DNA of 43,892 nt, taken from positions 1 to 43,892 of the forward strand of contig JAFVCC010000051.1 of the NCBI GenBank assembly GCA_017479485.1, in the 5' to 3' direction. Numbering within the stretch: the first letter of the stretch is position 1; each line of letters starts with the position of its first letter. A program made the position numbers and the translations under genes. Below, piece by piece: positions 25,113 through 32,270 of the stretch. The notes beneath the pieces are model-generated. The model saw nothing but the letters and a program-made list of their open reading frames with translations. It searched no databases and had not been told where the DNA came from. The stretch is from Bacilli bacterium. GTDB taxonomy: Bacteria; Bacillota_I; Bacilli_A; RFN20; CAG-826.

Positions 25113-25156
25113 GCGAAGGCGGGCGTATCATTGGCCCATCGAAGGAGGTAATCACG

Positions 25157-26224
25157 ATGCCAAACCGATTAACCCAAGAACAACTGAATAACGTCCATTA
25201 CGTCTCCATCAGCGATTACGTGAACCGCATGGATGCCATTGAGAATTTCGAAGACAAGATGGCCTTTACCACACGTTATCTCCTCTCCTATGGGGCGGAG
25301 CAGCGTGATGTTTCCTTAGAGGAAGCCATCCATATCGCCAAAGTCAAGATCGCCGACGCTTCCGCGGCGTTGCGTAAGGACATGATCATGGTCCCAGACG
25401 AAGCGGTCAATCCTACCTTAGACGCAGTGCAAGACGCCGCGAACCGCCGCTTCATGATCGACCCGATCGGCTACCTCAAAGATCAAGCCGCCGATATGCT
25501 CCACCAAGAGGAAGAGAAGGGGGTCACCGATGCCAACAGCCAGAAGGTCGCCGACCTGCAGCTTATGTACGCGGTCTTATCCAATGACTTCGACCATTCC
25601 ATGTCCAATAAGGTCAGCGCGCTCGACGTCGAGCCTACTTCGCGCGACGTGAAAGCCCGCCTCAACGCCAAATTCGGCGGACGTTTGGAAAATGCCTATG
25701 AAGCCACCAAGCCCGGCGTCCTCGCCAAGATGTTCAACAAATACTCGACGGCTTACCATAACCTCGACGAGACCTATAAGGCCTTCAATAACCCGGACCA
25801 CGCCCTCTATGGCGACATGAATTCCCTCGATAAAGCCGCGAAGGAATACCTCCAGCACGTCTTCCCTTCCTGGAACCCGAACGATGGGCTGATGAATCCT
25901 TCCCTCATCTCCCGCCACCTAAAAGGCACCCAAGCCTCTCGCGCGCTATTTAGCTACAACATCCTCAAAGCCACCGCCGAGCAACGGGAATGCGAAAAAG
26001 CCTATGATTGCATCATCAGCAGCAACCTCCAAGCCCGCGCCCTCGAGGAAGCAAACGCCGGCGATGAAGTGCTAAACCAAGCGGATGGAAATGCTGCATT
26101 CCAGCAAGGCCTACAAGAAGACGTGAATGACCTTGACCAGGCCCAAATCGAGGAAGACTACCACCAGAACTTCGCCGACGTCCCCGAGGAGGAAGTTGAA
26201 AACGACGTTCCCGCAGTGGAATAA
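25157..26224 (+). CDS. Unrecognised cytoplasmic protein, first of two tandem paralogues
   Basis: 355 residues, soluble, mostly helical by composition, no signal or membrane segment. AAGGAGGT lies 8 bases before the ATG. It shares with the next gene an N-terminal block (LTQEQ...YVSISDYVNRMDAIENF, TRYLLSYGA, EEAIHIAKVKI.DASA.LR), a middle YLK block, and a core RLNAKFGG...STAYHNLDETYKAFNNP followed by DHALYGDMNSLDKAAKEYL. The C-terminus is acidic (EEEVENDVPAVE). I do not recognise the family and see no catalytic motif. The conserved core is a good target for a remote-homology search. It has its own terminator, so the two paralogues are separate units. Confidence 0.8.
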   Translation: MPNRLTQEQLNNVHYVSISDYVNRMDAIENFEDKMAFTTRYLLSYGAEQRDVSLEEAIHIAKVKIADASAALRKDMIMVPDEAVNPTLDAVQDAANRRFMIDPIGYLKDQAADMLHQEEEKGVTDANSQKVADLQLMYAVLSNDFDHSMSNKVSALDVEPTSRDVKARLNAKFGGRLENAYEATKPGVLAKMFNKYSTAYHNLDETYKAFNNPDHALYGDMNSLDKAAKEYLQHVFPSWNPNDGLMNPSLISRHLKGTQASRALFSYNILKATAEQRECEKAYDCIISSNLQARALEEANAGDEVLNQADGNAAFQQGLQEDVNDLDQAQIEEDYHQNFADVPEEEVENDVPAVE

Positions 26225-26238
26225 GACCCATCAAAACC

Positions 26239-26268
26239 GATGCTCTATTAAGTAGGGCATCTTTTTTT
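26239..26268 (+). terminator. Intrinsic terminator after the first paralogue
   Basis: GATGCTCTA (26239-26247), loop TTAAG, TAGGGCATC (26253-26261), seven T. Confidence 0.88.
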
Positions 26269-26338
26269 GCTGTGTGGCAGCTTCGTTGCAGTCTTTATTG
26301 CATAATATTCCCATCCTAAGAAAAAGGAGGATCAAGCC

Positions 26339-27418
26339 ATGCCAAAATTAACGAAAGAGCAAATCACGAAATCCCAATACGTCTCGATGGCCGATTTCTG
26401 CAATAAAGTGGACCAAATCGAGAACTTCGACGAGAAGGTGAAATTCGCGACCAACTACCTCCTTTCCCATGGGGCCAATGGAGCGGAAACCGACTATTCC
26501 TTCCAAGAAGCCGTCCATATCGCGCGGATGAAGCTCATCGACGCTTCGGCGAAGCTCCGCGACAAGATCTTCAACGACGAGGACGGACCCGACCCCGCCG
26601 ACCTTTTTATCGATGAGGACGAATACGCGGTCAATCCTTATGCCGAGGAGGAAAAAGACGACATTGAAAACGAGTTCTTCATCGGCCACCCCGCCGAATA
26701 CCTCAAAGCCAAAGCAGAGAAATATGCGAAAGAGCTAAACGAGAGGGAAATGCTCGTCAACGAAGAACTCTTCTTCCGCGACAACTGCACCCGCCTCGCG
26801 AGCGAATTGACTCCCGCGACGACGCACGAGATTCTGCAAAAAGAGGCCAAGAAGATGCCGGTGTTCGACATCACCGCCCGCATGGAAGTCAAATACGGTG
26901 GCAAAGAAGGACTCAAAGAGGCCGAAAAGCTCATCGCCCCGAGTTTCGTCACCAAGCTCTTTGGCACCCGTTCCACCGCGGGGAAGAACTTCGATGAAGT
27001 CTACGCTGCCTTCCATAACCCCAACCATGTCCTCTATGGAAATCTCGATGCCCTAGAAATCGCGACGCAGCAATACGTCGACTACAAAGACGCGACAAAA
27101 GGCACCGCCGAACGCCTCGCTGGCCTCGCCGTAAAGGAACCGAAAGAAGGGTTCGCATTGAGACTCCTTGATGCGATCAAGGACCAAAAGGCCAATAATG
27201 AAATCTTTGAGACCGTCGTTGGTGGCTGCGCGAACAAGAAGCTTACTGCCGAAAAAGTCGAGGCAATCAAAGGACCTGAACCCGTGGAACAGCAAGAGAA
27301 GGTCCCCCTCGTCCTCGACCTCGATGGCGAGGACGAAGAATACGAAGAAGAGGAATCGATGGAAAGCGAAGAAGAACTCGAAAACGAAAACGAGGTCAAT
27401 AACGATCCAGAGATCTAA
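26339..27418 (+). CDS. Unrecognised cytoplasmic protein, second tandem paralogue
   Basis: 359 residues with AAGGAGG before the ATG. Clear relative of the gene at 25157: LTKEQ...YVSMADFCNKVDQIENF, TNYLLSHGA, QEAVHIARMKLIDASAKLR, then EYLKAKAEKYAKEL, and the core MEVKYGG...STAGKNFDEVYAAFHNP followed by NHVLYGNLDALE. The C-terminal ~35 residues are almost all Glu/Asp/Asn/Ser and must be disordered and strongly acidic. No membrane segment or known motif. The shared blocks NPxHxLYGxxxxL and IENFxxK are the best family signature. Two copies side by side with separate terminators suggest an old local duplication kept for different partners or conditions. Function unknown. Confidence 0.8.
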   Translation: MPKLTKEQITKSQYVSMADFCNKVDQIENFDEKVKFATNYLLSHGANGAETDYSFQEAVHIARMKLIDASAKLRDKIFNDEDGPDPADLFIDEDEYAVNPYAEEEKDDIENEFFIGHPAEYLKAKAEKYAKELNEREMLVNEELFFRDNCTRLASELTPATTHEILQKEAKKMPVFDITARMEVKYGGKEGLKEAEKLIAPSFVTKLFGTRSTAGKNFDEVYAAFHNPNHVLYGNLDALEIATQQYVDYKDATKGTAERLAGLAVKEPKEGFALRLLDAIKDQKANNEIFETVVGGCANKKLTAEKVEAIKGPEPVEQQEKVPLVLDLDGEDEEYEEEESMESEEELENENEVNNDPEI

Positions 27419-27441
27419 ACAAATCCCAAAACCATCAGCAT

Positions 27442-27487
27442 AAAGCGGCTCGCTATATATTTAGATATATATTTCAAAGCCGCTTTT
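27442..27487. terminator. Long hairpin terminator with A-T inner stem
   Basis: AAAGCGGCT (27442-27450) pairs with AGCCGCTTT (27478-27486); the inside contains ATATATAT-like sequence that can extend the stem. Works in either direction. Confidence 0.75.
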
Positions 27488-27650
27488 AAAATGCCTTTTG
27501 TCGGAATTAGGCTGGACTTTGGAACGTTCCTCTTTTTCCTTGCCTCAAGGGAAAAAAGAACGTATGGGCGAGCCCCGATGAAACTCCGCGCGTTTTGCAA
27601 AACAAGATGGACGCTTCCTCAAAGCCATGCCAAACTTAAACTAGAAGCAG

Positions 27651-27676
27651 GGGATAGGCCTCTATAGAGGCGAATC
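27651..27676 (+). other. Leader hairpin before the P-loop kinase gene
   Basis: GGGAT, 2 bases, GCCTC, TATA loop, GAGGC, 2 bases, ATCCC: a symmetric stem with an internal loop, ending 27 bases before ATG 27704. No T-run follows, so it is a structured leader element or an operator. The rest of 27490-27703 shows no gene; a second imperfect stem (TTTTTCC near 27533, GGGAAAAA near 27549) lies before it. Confidence 0.4.
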
Positions 27677-27703
27677 CCACTTTCTCAAGGAAACGGTCCG
27701 ACT

Positions 27704-28180
27704 ATGAAAAAGCTCATCCTGATGGCTGGCGTCGCGGGTTCTGGCAAATCCACCTGGAGCCGCGCTTACGCTAAGGAACATCCCAATACCTTCGTCATCG
27801 ATACCGACGACACCCGGAAGTCCCTCACGGGCTCATACCTTGTTTTCACCGACCCCGTGACCCTCTCTTACGATGAGATGATCCGCCAAGCCAACGAAAT
27901 CCTTGCTCGGGAGGAGGAATGCACGGTCATCATCGATAGCACCTTCCTCACCGACGAGCGGAGGCTCTATTTCCTCTCGCGTCTCAAAGGCTATGACCGC
28001 CTCGAGCATTTCATGGTCAAATTCCATGACTATTCCGTCGTCTTCGAGCATAACAAGACGCGGCAAAAGGACAAATGGGTCCCCGATGAAGTCATCGAGA
28101 AGATGATTCAAAGATACGAAAACCCTTCACCCGAGGTGGAGAAACTCTTCGATAAGATCACGATCGAATATTGGAACTAA
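27704..28180 (+). CDS. P-loop kinase, AAA/polynucleotide-kinase-like
   Basis: 158 residues. Walker A GVAGSGKST at 9-17, then VIDTDDTRKSL (a DxD element as in T4 polynucleotide kinase and zeta-type kinases), EECTVIIDSTFLTDERR (Walker-B-like strand), and an arginine-bearing lid helix with NKTRQKDKWVPDEVIEKMIQ. The family transfers the gamma phosphate of ATP to nucleic-acid ends, small molecules or sugars. The length fits a single-domain kinase with no phosphatase or toxin-specific parts. AAGGA lies rather far (12 bases) before the ATG. Single-gene unit with its own terminator; it precedes the Rpn nuclease locus. Substrate is unknown. Confidence 0.85.
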   Translation: MKKLILMAGVAGSGKSTWSRAYAKEHPNTFVIDTDDTRKSLTGSYLVFTDPVTLSYDEMIRQANEILAREEECTVIIDSTFLTDERRLYFLSRLKGYDRLEHFMVKFHDYSVVFEHNKTRQKDKWVPDEVIEKMIQRYENPSPEVEKLFDKITIEYWN

Positions 28181-28181
28181 C

Positions 28182-28218
28182 GCCACGGTCTCCCCTTAGC
28201 CTCCGTGGCTTTTCCTTG
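28182..28218 (+). terminator. Intrinsic terminator after the kinase
   Basis: GCCACGG (28182-28188), 14-base loop, CCGTGGC (28203-28209), TTTTCCTTG. Confidence 0.75.
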
Positions 28219-28309
28219 TTTCTTCGTCGCGATGCCACTTTATTTCGTTCATCCAAAGTTTTTTCGCCTCAACCCCATTTCGCCGTTATAAGAGGATGGA
28301 GGTATCAAG

Positions 28310-29176
28310 GTGGCCCGAAAGAAACTAAAAACGACGCTAAACATCGAAGACTATGGTCCTCACCCGTTTTGCCTGATGGACGACTACGCCATGACCGTCG
28401 CCTTCCGGAACAATTGCCCTGCGGTGAAAGAGGTGCTCGCGCCAATCCTTGGCCGAAATGACTTTACCGTCAAATCGGTCGTCACCCAAAGAGCCTCGCT
28501 TCTCCCGCAACTGCGCTCAGTCATCTTTGATTGCTTGATCGAATTCAAGGACGGGTCGCTCGTCGACGTGGAGATGCAAAACGAACTCTCGGGGATGAAG
28601 AAGGAGCGCCTCGCCCTATATTTTCATCACCTCGCCCTCAATGCCGCAAAGAAGGGGAAGGAATACGACCCGAATCGACCCGTTATCCTCATCGTGATCT
28701 GCCGGGGCGATATGTTTCACCATGGCGAGCCGCTTTACGAGGCGCAAATATGCGTCAAAGGACATGGCGACGTCATCGCGTCAAACCAACGGATCATCGT
28801 CGCCGACGCGCTTCATCAGGACGCTTCGACGGAGCTTGGCCGGCTGATGGCTGACCTGACTTGCGTCGATCCCGGACAAATGCACAACGCGCACTTACGC
28901 GGGGCGCTAGAGATGATACAATCAAAGAAAGGGAGGATCACCATGAACGAAGCTCTAAGTCGCGACATCGACCGACTGGTGCAAGAAGCCACCATGCAAG
29001 CCAAGCGGAAAGCCCTTAAGGAAGGCGAGAAAAAAGGCGAGGAAAAAGGCGTTCGGAAAGGAATGGTACTAATGGTTTTGAAACTGTTCCGCGCCGGCAA
29101 GATGACCGAATCCGAAGCCATGGAGGAGCTCGGCGTTTCCCAGGAAGAGTTCGAGCGCCTGCTTTCGAGCAACTGA
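28310..29176 (+). CDS. Rpn-family PD-(D/E)XK nuclease (putative transposase family) with internal start
   Basis: 288 residues; GTG start with TGGAGGT 7 bases before. Front two-thirds are the Rpn/PDDEXK_2 nuclease: residues D74 and E88-M-Q90 in DVEMQNE form the D...ExQ active site, followed by the family's LALYFHHLALNAAKKGKEYD and PVILIVICRGDMF stretches. Rpn proteins cut DNA, promote RecA-independent recombination and act in phage defence. The last 77 residues are a separate charged helical module that ends in a helix-turn-helix-like LFRAGKMTESEAMEELGVSQ. A strong ribosome site, GGGAGG, lies 6 bases before the in-frame ATG at 28943, which would start exactly that module. Two free-standing copies of the module follow at 29215 and 29478. 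Related Escherichia coli rpn genes are known to make a short inhibitory protein from an internal start. Confidence 0.88.
   Translation: MARKKLKTTLNIEDYGPHPFCLMDDYAMTVAFRNNCPAVKEVLAPILGRNDFTVKSVVTQRASLLPQLRSVIFDCLIEFKDGSLVDVEMQNELSGMKKERLALYFHHLALNAAKKGKEYDPNRPVILIVICRGDMFHHGEPLYEAQICVKGHGDVIASNQRIIVADALHQDASTELGRLMADLTCVDPGQMHNAHLRGALEMIQSKKGRITMNEALSRDIDRLVQEATMQAKRKALKEGEKKGEEKGVRKGMVLMVLKLFRAGKMTESEAMEELGVSQEEFERLLSSN
28943..29176 (+). CDS. Predicted intragenic short Rpn protein (antitoxin-like C-terminal module)
   Basis: 77 residues in the same frame as the end of the Rpn nuclease, beginning MNEALSRDIDRLVQEATMQ. The reason to call it is the ribosome site AAAGGGAGG at 28928-28936, with 6 bases to the ATG, better than that of the full-length gene. 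The two downstream free copies use the same ribosome site and start at the equivalent residue. By analogy with the E. coli Rpn short forms, it would bind and block the long nuclease. It consists of an opening helix, a Lys/Glu/Gly-rich variable middle and a conserved LFRAGKMTESEAMEELGVSQ end. Translation from this site is inference, though well supported by the duplicates. Confidence 0.65.
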   Translation: MNEALSRDIDRLVQEATMQAKRKALKEGEKKGEEKGVRKGMVLMVLKLFRAGKMTESEAMEELGVSQEEFERLLSSN

Positions 29177-29214
29177 TCCGTTCCCCATCACGATCAAAGA
29201 AAGGGAGGACCACC

Positions 29215-29436
29215 ATGGACGAAACTCTAAGACGCGATATCGACCAGCTGCTGCAAGAAGCCACCATGGAAGCTGCCATGAAAGCCGGCTTGAAAGCCGA
29301 GCAGAAAGCCATTAAGAAAGCAACCATCGAAACCGTTTTGAGGCTATACCGCGCCGGCAAGATCACCGAATCCGACGCCAAGGAGGAGCTCGGCGTTTCC
29401 CAGAAAGAGTTCGAGCGCCTGCTTTCGAGAAACTGA
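29215..29436 (+). CDS. Free-standing Rpn short protein, copy 1
   Basis: 73 residues: MDETLRRDIDQLLQEATMEA, an Ala/Lys-rich middle, then LRLYRAGKITESDAKEELGV and a SQKEFERLLSRN end. It matches the last 77 residues of the Rpn nuclease but has no nuclease domain. Ribosome site GGGAGG lies 6 bases before the ATG, copied with the unit. It starts 38 bases after the nuclease stop, so it is read from the same message. Probably an extra antitoxin or oligomer partner of the long protein. A truncated relic of a once full-length second nuclease is the alternative, but the retained ribosome site, intact frame and correct start position argue for a working small protein. Confidence 0.75.
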   Translation: MDETLRRDIDQLLQEATMEAAMKAGLKAEQKAIKKATIETVLRLYRAGKITESDAKEELGVSQKEFERLLSRN

Positions 29437-29477
29437 TCCGTTCCCTCATCACGATCAAAGAAAGGAAGGGGGCCACC

Positions 29478-29735
29478 ATGAACGAAGCACTAAGGCGCGA
29501 TATCGACCGGCTGGCGCAAGAAGCCGTCAGGAAAATCGAGCGGAGAGTCCTTAAGGAAGGCGAGAAAAATGGCAAGAAAATAGGCAAGATAATAGGCGAG
29601 AAAAGAGGCTTTCAGAAAGGAACGGTCCTAACGGTTTTGAGGCTATACCGCGCCGGCAAGATCACCGAATCCGACGCCATGGAGGAACTCGAAGTTTCCC
29701 AGAAAGAGTTCGAGTACCTGCTTTCGAACAACTGA
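29478..29735 (+). CDS. Free-standing Rpn short protein, copy 2
   Basis: 85 residues: MNEALRRDIDRLAQEAVRKI, a longer Lys/Gly/Ile-rich middle (EKNGKKIGKIIGEKRG), then LRLYRAGKITESDAMEELEV and a SQKEFEYLLSNN end. It begins 41 bases after copy 1. The ribosome region AAAGGAAGGGGG is a changed form of the GGGAGG of the other two units and lies 5 bases before the ATG. Compared with copy 1 the middle is longer by about 12 residues, while both ends are nearly the same. This pattern suggests selection on the ends and free change in the linker, or specialised pairing through the middle. The 254 bases after its stop contain no other gene until the rimP promoter. Confidence 0.75.
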   Translation: MNEALRRDIDRLAQEAVRKIERRVLKEGEKNGKKIGKIIGEKRGFQKGTVLTVLRLYRAGKITESDAMEELEVSQKEFEYLLSNN

Positions 29736-29870
29736 TCCGCTTCGTCCCATCGCCAAGCGTCCCTCTTTGAGATGGATCATAGCCATCGTCTGGGGCTGTA
29801 TTTCCCACCAGAAGAACTTTGTGGCTAATCCCACTTAGCAAAGAAAATCGTCCCGAGTGAAAATCTCCTC

Positions 29871-29899
29871 TTCCCAAAGGGGAAGGATGTTGATATAGT
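29871..29899 (+). promoter_or_regulatory. Promoter of the rimP-rbfA operon
   Basis: TTCCCA (29871-29876), 17-bp spacer, TATAGT (29894-29899) with an extended TGA before it. An inverted repeat CTTCCC/GGGAAG (29870-29885) overlaps the -35 box. The gap 29736-29870 shows nothing else. Confidence 0.5.
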
Positions 29900-29949
29900 T
29901 TGCCTGCGGAAATCCCGATAGCGGTTCCGTATCGAACATTGACTTTATG

Positions 29950-29979
29950 GAGCGGTCCGATCACCGCTCTTTCTTTTCT
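29950..29979 (+). terminator. Terminator-like hairpin in the rimP leader
   Basis: GAGCGGT (29950-29956), loop CCGATC, ACCGCTC (29963-29969), then TTTCTTTTCTT, only 10 bases before ATG 29990. Placed between the promoter and the first gene, it is a likely attenuator of the operon; it could also end transcripts from the Rpn locus. Confidence 0.65.
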
Positions 29980-29989
29980 TGGAGGTAGC

Positions 29990-30451
29990 ATGAAAGAAGA
30001 GGAAAAGAAAATCTACGAAGCCCTTAACCCCACCGTCGAAAGCCTCGGTTACGAACTATCCGAAGTGCGTTTAAGCGGGGGTAAGAACAAAACCCTAAGC
30101 GTCGTCGTCGACCGCGTCGCGCCGATCTCTCTCGAAGACATCGTCGCGGTGTCGGAAGAGATCAACAAAGTGCTCGACGAGCTCGATCCCATCGAAGACG
30201 CCTACACCCTCGACATCAGCTCCCTCGGCGCGGAAAAGCCCCTCGCCGTCGACAAGCTCCCCCTCTACGTGGGGCAATACGTCTCCCTCCATCTGAGCCA
30301 TCCCTACAAAGGAGAGAACATCCTCGAAGGGACCCTCATGGAAGTCACCGACGATACGGTGACCCTCAAAGTCAAAGAAAAGGCCAAGCGCGCGCTCATC
30401 CACTTCCCTTATGCGGACGTGGATAAAGCCCGCCTCGCCATCGACATGTAA
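29990..30451 (+). CDS. rimP: Ribosome maturation factor RimP
   Basis: 153 residues from ATG 29990 with GGAGG 5 bases before; longer forms would read through the leader hairpin. RimP helps assemble the head of the 30S subunit. Family features are the opening helix followed by GYELSEVRLSG, the central VDRVAPISLEDIVAVSEEIN, the DAYTLDISSLGAEKPL strand (family consensus LEVSSPGxxRPL; here SLGAEKPL) and a C-terminal SH3-like barrel with EGTLMEVTDDTVTLKVK. The SPG tripeptide is replaced by SLG. It is the first gene of an operon with nusA, ylxR, ylxQ, infB and rbfA in the order usual for Bacillota. The leader hairpin suggests control by attenuation. Confidence 0.92.
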   Translation: MKEEEKKIYEALNPTVESLGYELSEVRLSGGKNKTLSVVVDRVAPISLEDIVAVSEEINKVLDELDPIEDAYTLDISSLGAEKPLAVDKLPLYVGQYVSLHLSHPYKGENILEGTLMEVTDDTVTLKVKEKAKRALIHFPYADVDKARLAIDM

Positions 30452-30484
30452 ATCGCAACGCAAGAAGAAAGGTAAAAACATTCC

Positions 30485-32260
30485 ATGGACGCGAAAAAAT
30501 TCATCGACGCGGTATCCGAGCTCTCCGAAACCAAAGGGCTCTCCCGCGAAGCCATCATCCTCGCCCTCGAGGAAGCCATGAAGAGGGCCTACATCAAATA
30601 CCTCGGCGGTGGCGACGACGCCATCGTCACCTGCACCATCGACGAAGCAGCGGGCAAAATCGAACTCGCCCAGATCAAGAAAGTCGTCGAGGAAGTCCAG
30701 GACGACTACCTCGAAATCTCCGTCGAGGACGCCAACGAAGGCAAGAAGAAAGCCAAATACAAAGTCGGCGACGATTACGCCATCGTCTGCCCCATCGAGG
30801 ACCTCTCCAAGGTCACCGCGATGGCGGTCAAGAACAACCTCCGCCAGCGCCTCTCCGAGGCCGAGCGCTCGATGCTCTACGAAATCTATAAGGACCACAT
30901 CGGCGAGATGATGACCGGCATCGTCGAGAAAGCCGACGAGCGCTCCGTCACCGTCCGCATCGACCGCACCTCCATCGAGCTCTCCCGCAAGGAGCTCATC
31001 GGCGACGAATACTTCCGCGTCGGCGACCCCATCAAGGTCTACATCCAAGAGGTCAAATCGACCGAATCCGCGGATGGCCGTCCTTCCCGTGGCCCTCAGA
31101 TTCAAGCCACCCGTTCCTCCGAAGGCTTCCTGAAGAGGCTCTTTGAGGAAGAAATCCACGAAATCTATGACGGCACCGTCGTCATCAAAGCCATCGCCCG
31201 TCAGGCTGGCGTGCGCTCCAAAGTCGCCGTCGCTTCCTTAAACGAGGACGTCGACGCCACCGGCGCGTGCATTGGCCAAGGCGGCAACCGCATCCAAAAG
31301 ATCGTCTCGCAGCTTGGCAATGGCAAGAGCAAAGAGAAGATCGACGTCATCAACTATTCGCCCAACATCGGCGTCTTCATGATCGAAGCGATCCGCCCGG
31401 CCGTCGCCCTCGGCCTCAACATCGAGGAAGACGACAAGTTCGCCGAGGTCCTCATCGAGGATGGCTCCATCCCCTTAGCCTTAGGCAAATTCAAATCCAA
31501 CCTCGCCCTCGCCAAGAAGATCACCGGCTACGACATTGATTTCGTCGAGAAATCCAAAGCCGAAGAACTCGGCCTCATCTTCACCCCCGTCGAGGAATGG
31601 AAGAACAAAGCCGAAGAGGAGAAGAAGGAAGCCGAACGCCTCGCCTATATCGCCAAGCAACAAGAAGAAGCCGCCAAACGCGAAGCCGAACTTCGCGCCA
31701 AAGAAGAGGCCGAGAAGGCCGCTAAAGCCCTCGAAGAAGCCCAGAAAGCCGAAGAGGAGAAGCCCAGCGAAGAAGAGATGCCCGAAGTGGTCATCAAACC
31801 CGCTCCCGCGCCTAAGGCCGACGTCCGCCCCGAGGAATTCCCCGCCAGCGCGGTGAACCCTGCCGCCGCGGCCCTCGCCGCCGAGAAAGCGGCCCGCGAA
31901 GCCCGCAAGGCCGAAGAAGCCCGCAAGGCCGACGAAGCCCGCAAGGCCGAAGAGGAGAAACCCACCAGCGTCGCGACCACCACGACCCTCGAAGACCTCG
32001 AGAGGGAACTCGAGAAAGCCAAGGAAAAGAAGACCACCAGCTCCGCCAAGACCAAGCGTCCGCGCAAGATCACCGAAGAAGAAGTGGCCAAGACCCCGAC
32101 GCCGACCGCTACCCCAGCCGTCCCCACCATGCCCGTCTATACTGAAGAGGAACTCTCGCAGATCGAATCCGAGGAAGCCGAAGCCTTTGATGAGGCCGAC
32201 GACTACGAAGAGGATTACAGCGACTACGACGACTACTACGACGACGACGGACGTAACTAA
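30485..32260 (+). CDS. nusA: Transcription factor NusA with a long acidic C-terminal extension
   Basis: 591 residues, against ~370 in Bacillus. The N-terminal RNA-polymerase-binding domain (1-~125), S1 domain (~135-200: EMMTGIVEKADERSVTVRI) and two KH domains (~200-350: KVAVASLNEDVDATGACIGQ, then GG.RIQKIVSQL) are normal. From ~370 onward comes a ~220-residue low-complexity tail. It starts with a Glu/Lys/Ala coiled coil (EEEKKEAERLAYIAKQQEEA), continues with repeats of ARKAEEARKADEARKAEEE, then a Pro/Thr stretch, and ends in a tyrosine/aspartate-rich cluster DYEEDYSDYDDYYDDDGRN. Such extended NusA tails are known in Mycoplasma, where NusA links polymerase to the ribosome. The ribosome site AAAGG is weak and 12 bases from the ATG. 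Confidence 0.95.
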   Translation: MDAKKFIDAVSELSETKGLSREAIILALEEAMKRAYIKYLGGGDDAIVTCTIDEAAGKIELAQIKKVVEEVQDDYLEISVEDANEGKKKAKYKVGDDYAIVCPIEDLSKVTAMAVKNNLRQRLSEAERSMLYEIYKDHIGEMMTGIVEKADERSVTVRIDRTSIELSRKELIGDEYFRVGDPIKVYIQEVKSTESADGRPSRGPQIQATRSSEGFLKRLFEEEIHEIYDGTVVIKAIARQAGVRSKVAVASLNEDVDATGACIGQGGNRIQKIVSQLGNGKSKEKIDVINYSPNIGVFMIEAIRPAVALGLNIEEDDKFAEVLIEDGSIPLALGKFKSNLALAKKITGYDIDFVEKSKAEELGLIFTPVEEWKNKAEEEKKEAERLAYIAKQQEEAAKREAELRAKEEAEKAAKALEEAQKAEEEKPSEEEMPEVVIKPAPAPKADVRPEEFPASAVNPAAAALAAEKAAREARKAEEARKADEARKAEEEKPTSVATTTTLEDLERELEKAKEKKTTSSAKTKRPRKITEEEVAKTPTPTATPAVPTMPVYTEEELSQIESEEAEAFDEADDYEEDYSDYDDYYDDDGRN

Positions 32261-32270
32261 GGTAATATAG

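Larger units (their letters stand above)
28921..29745 (+). repeat. Three tandem units of the Rpn C-terminal module with ribosome site
   Basis: Units begin at ATCAAAGAAAGG 28921, 29193 and 29454 (periods 272 and 261 bases). Each contains ribosome site, start codon, module and the shared ending CTGATCCG after it. The first lies inside the nuclease gene. The starts and ends are nearly identical, for example CGCGCCGGCAAGAT and GAATCCGA, while the middles differ in sequence and length. Confidence 0.9.

Noticed and set aside
29215-29735. Small frames after the Rpn gene as mere truncated nuclease pseudogenes
   Set aside because: They contain no trace of the nuclease domain, begin at exactly the residue matching the internal start, and keep intact frames with their own ribosome sites.
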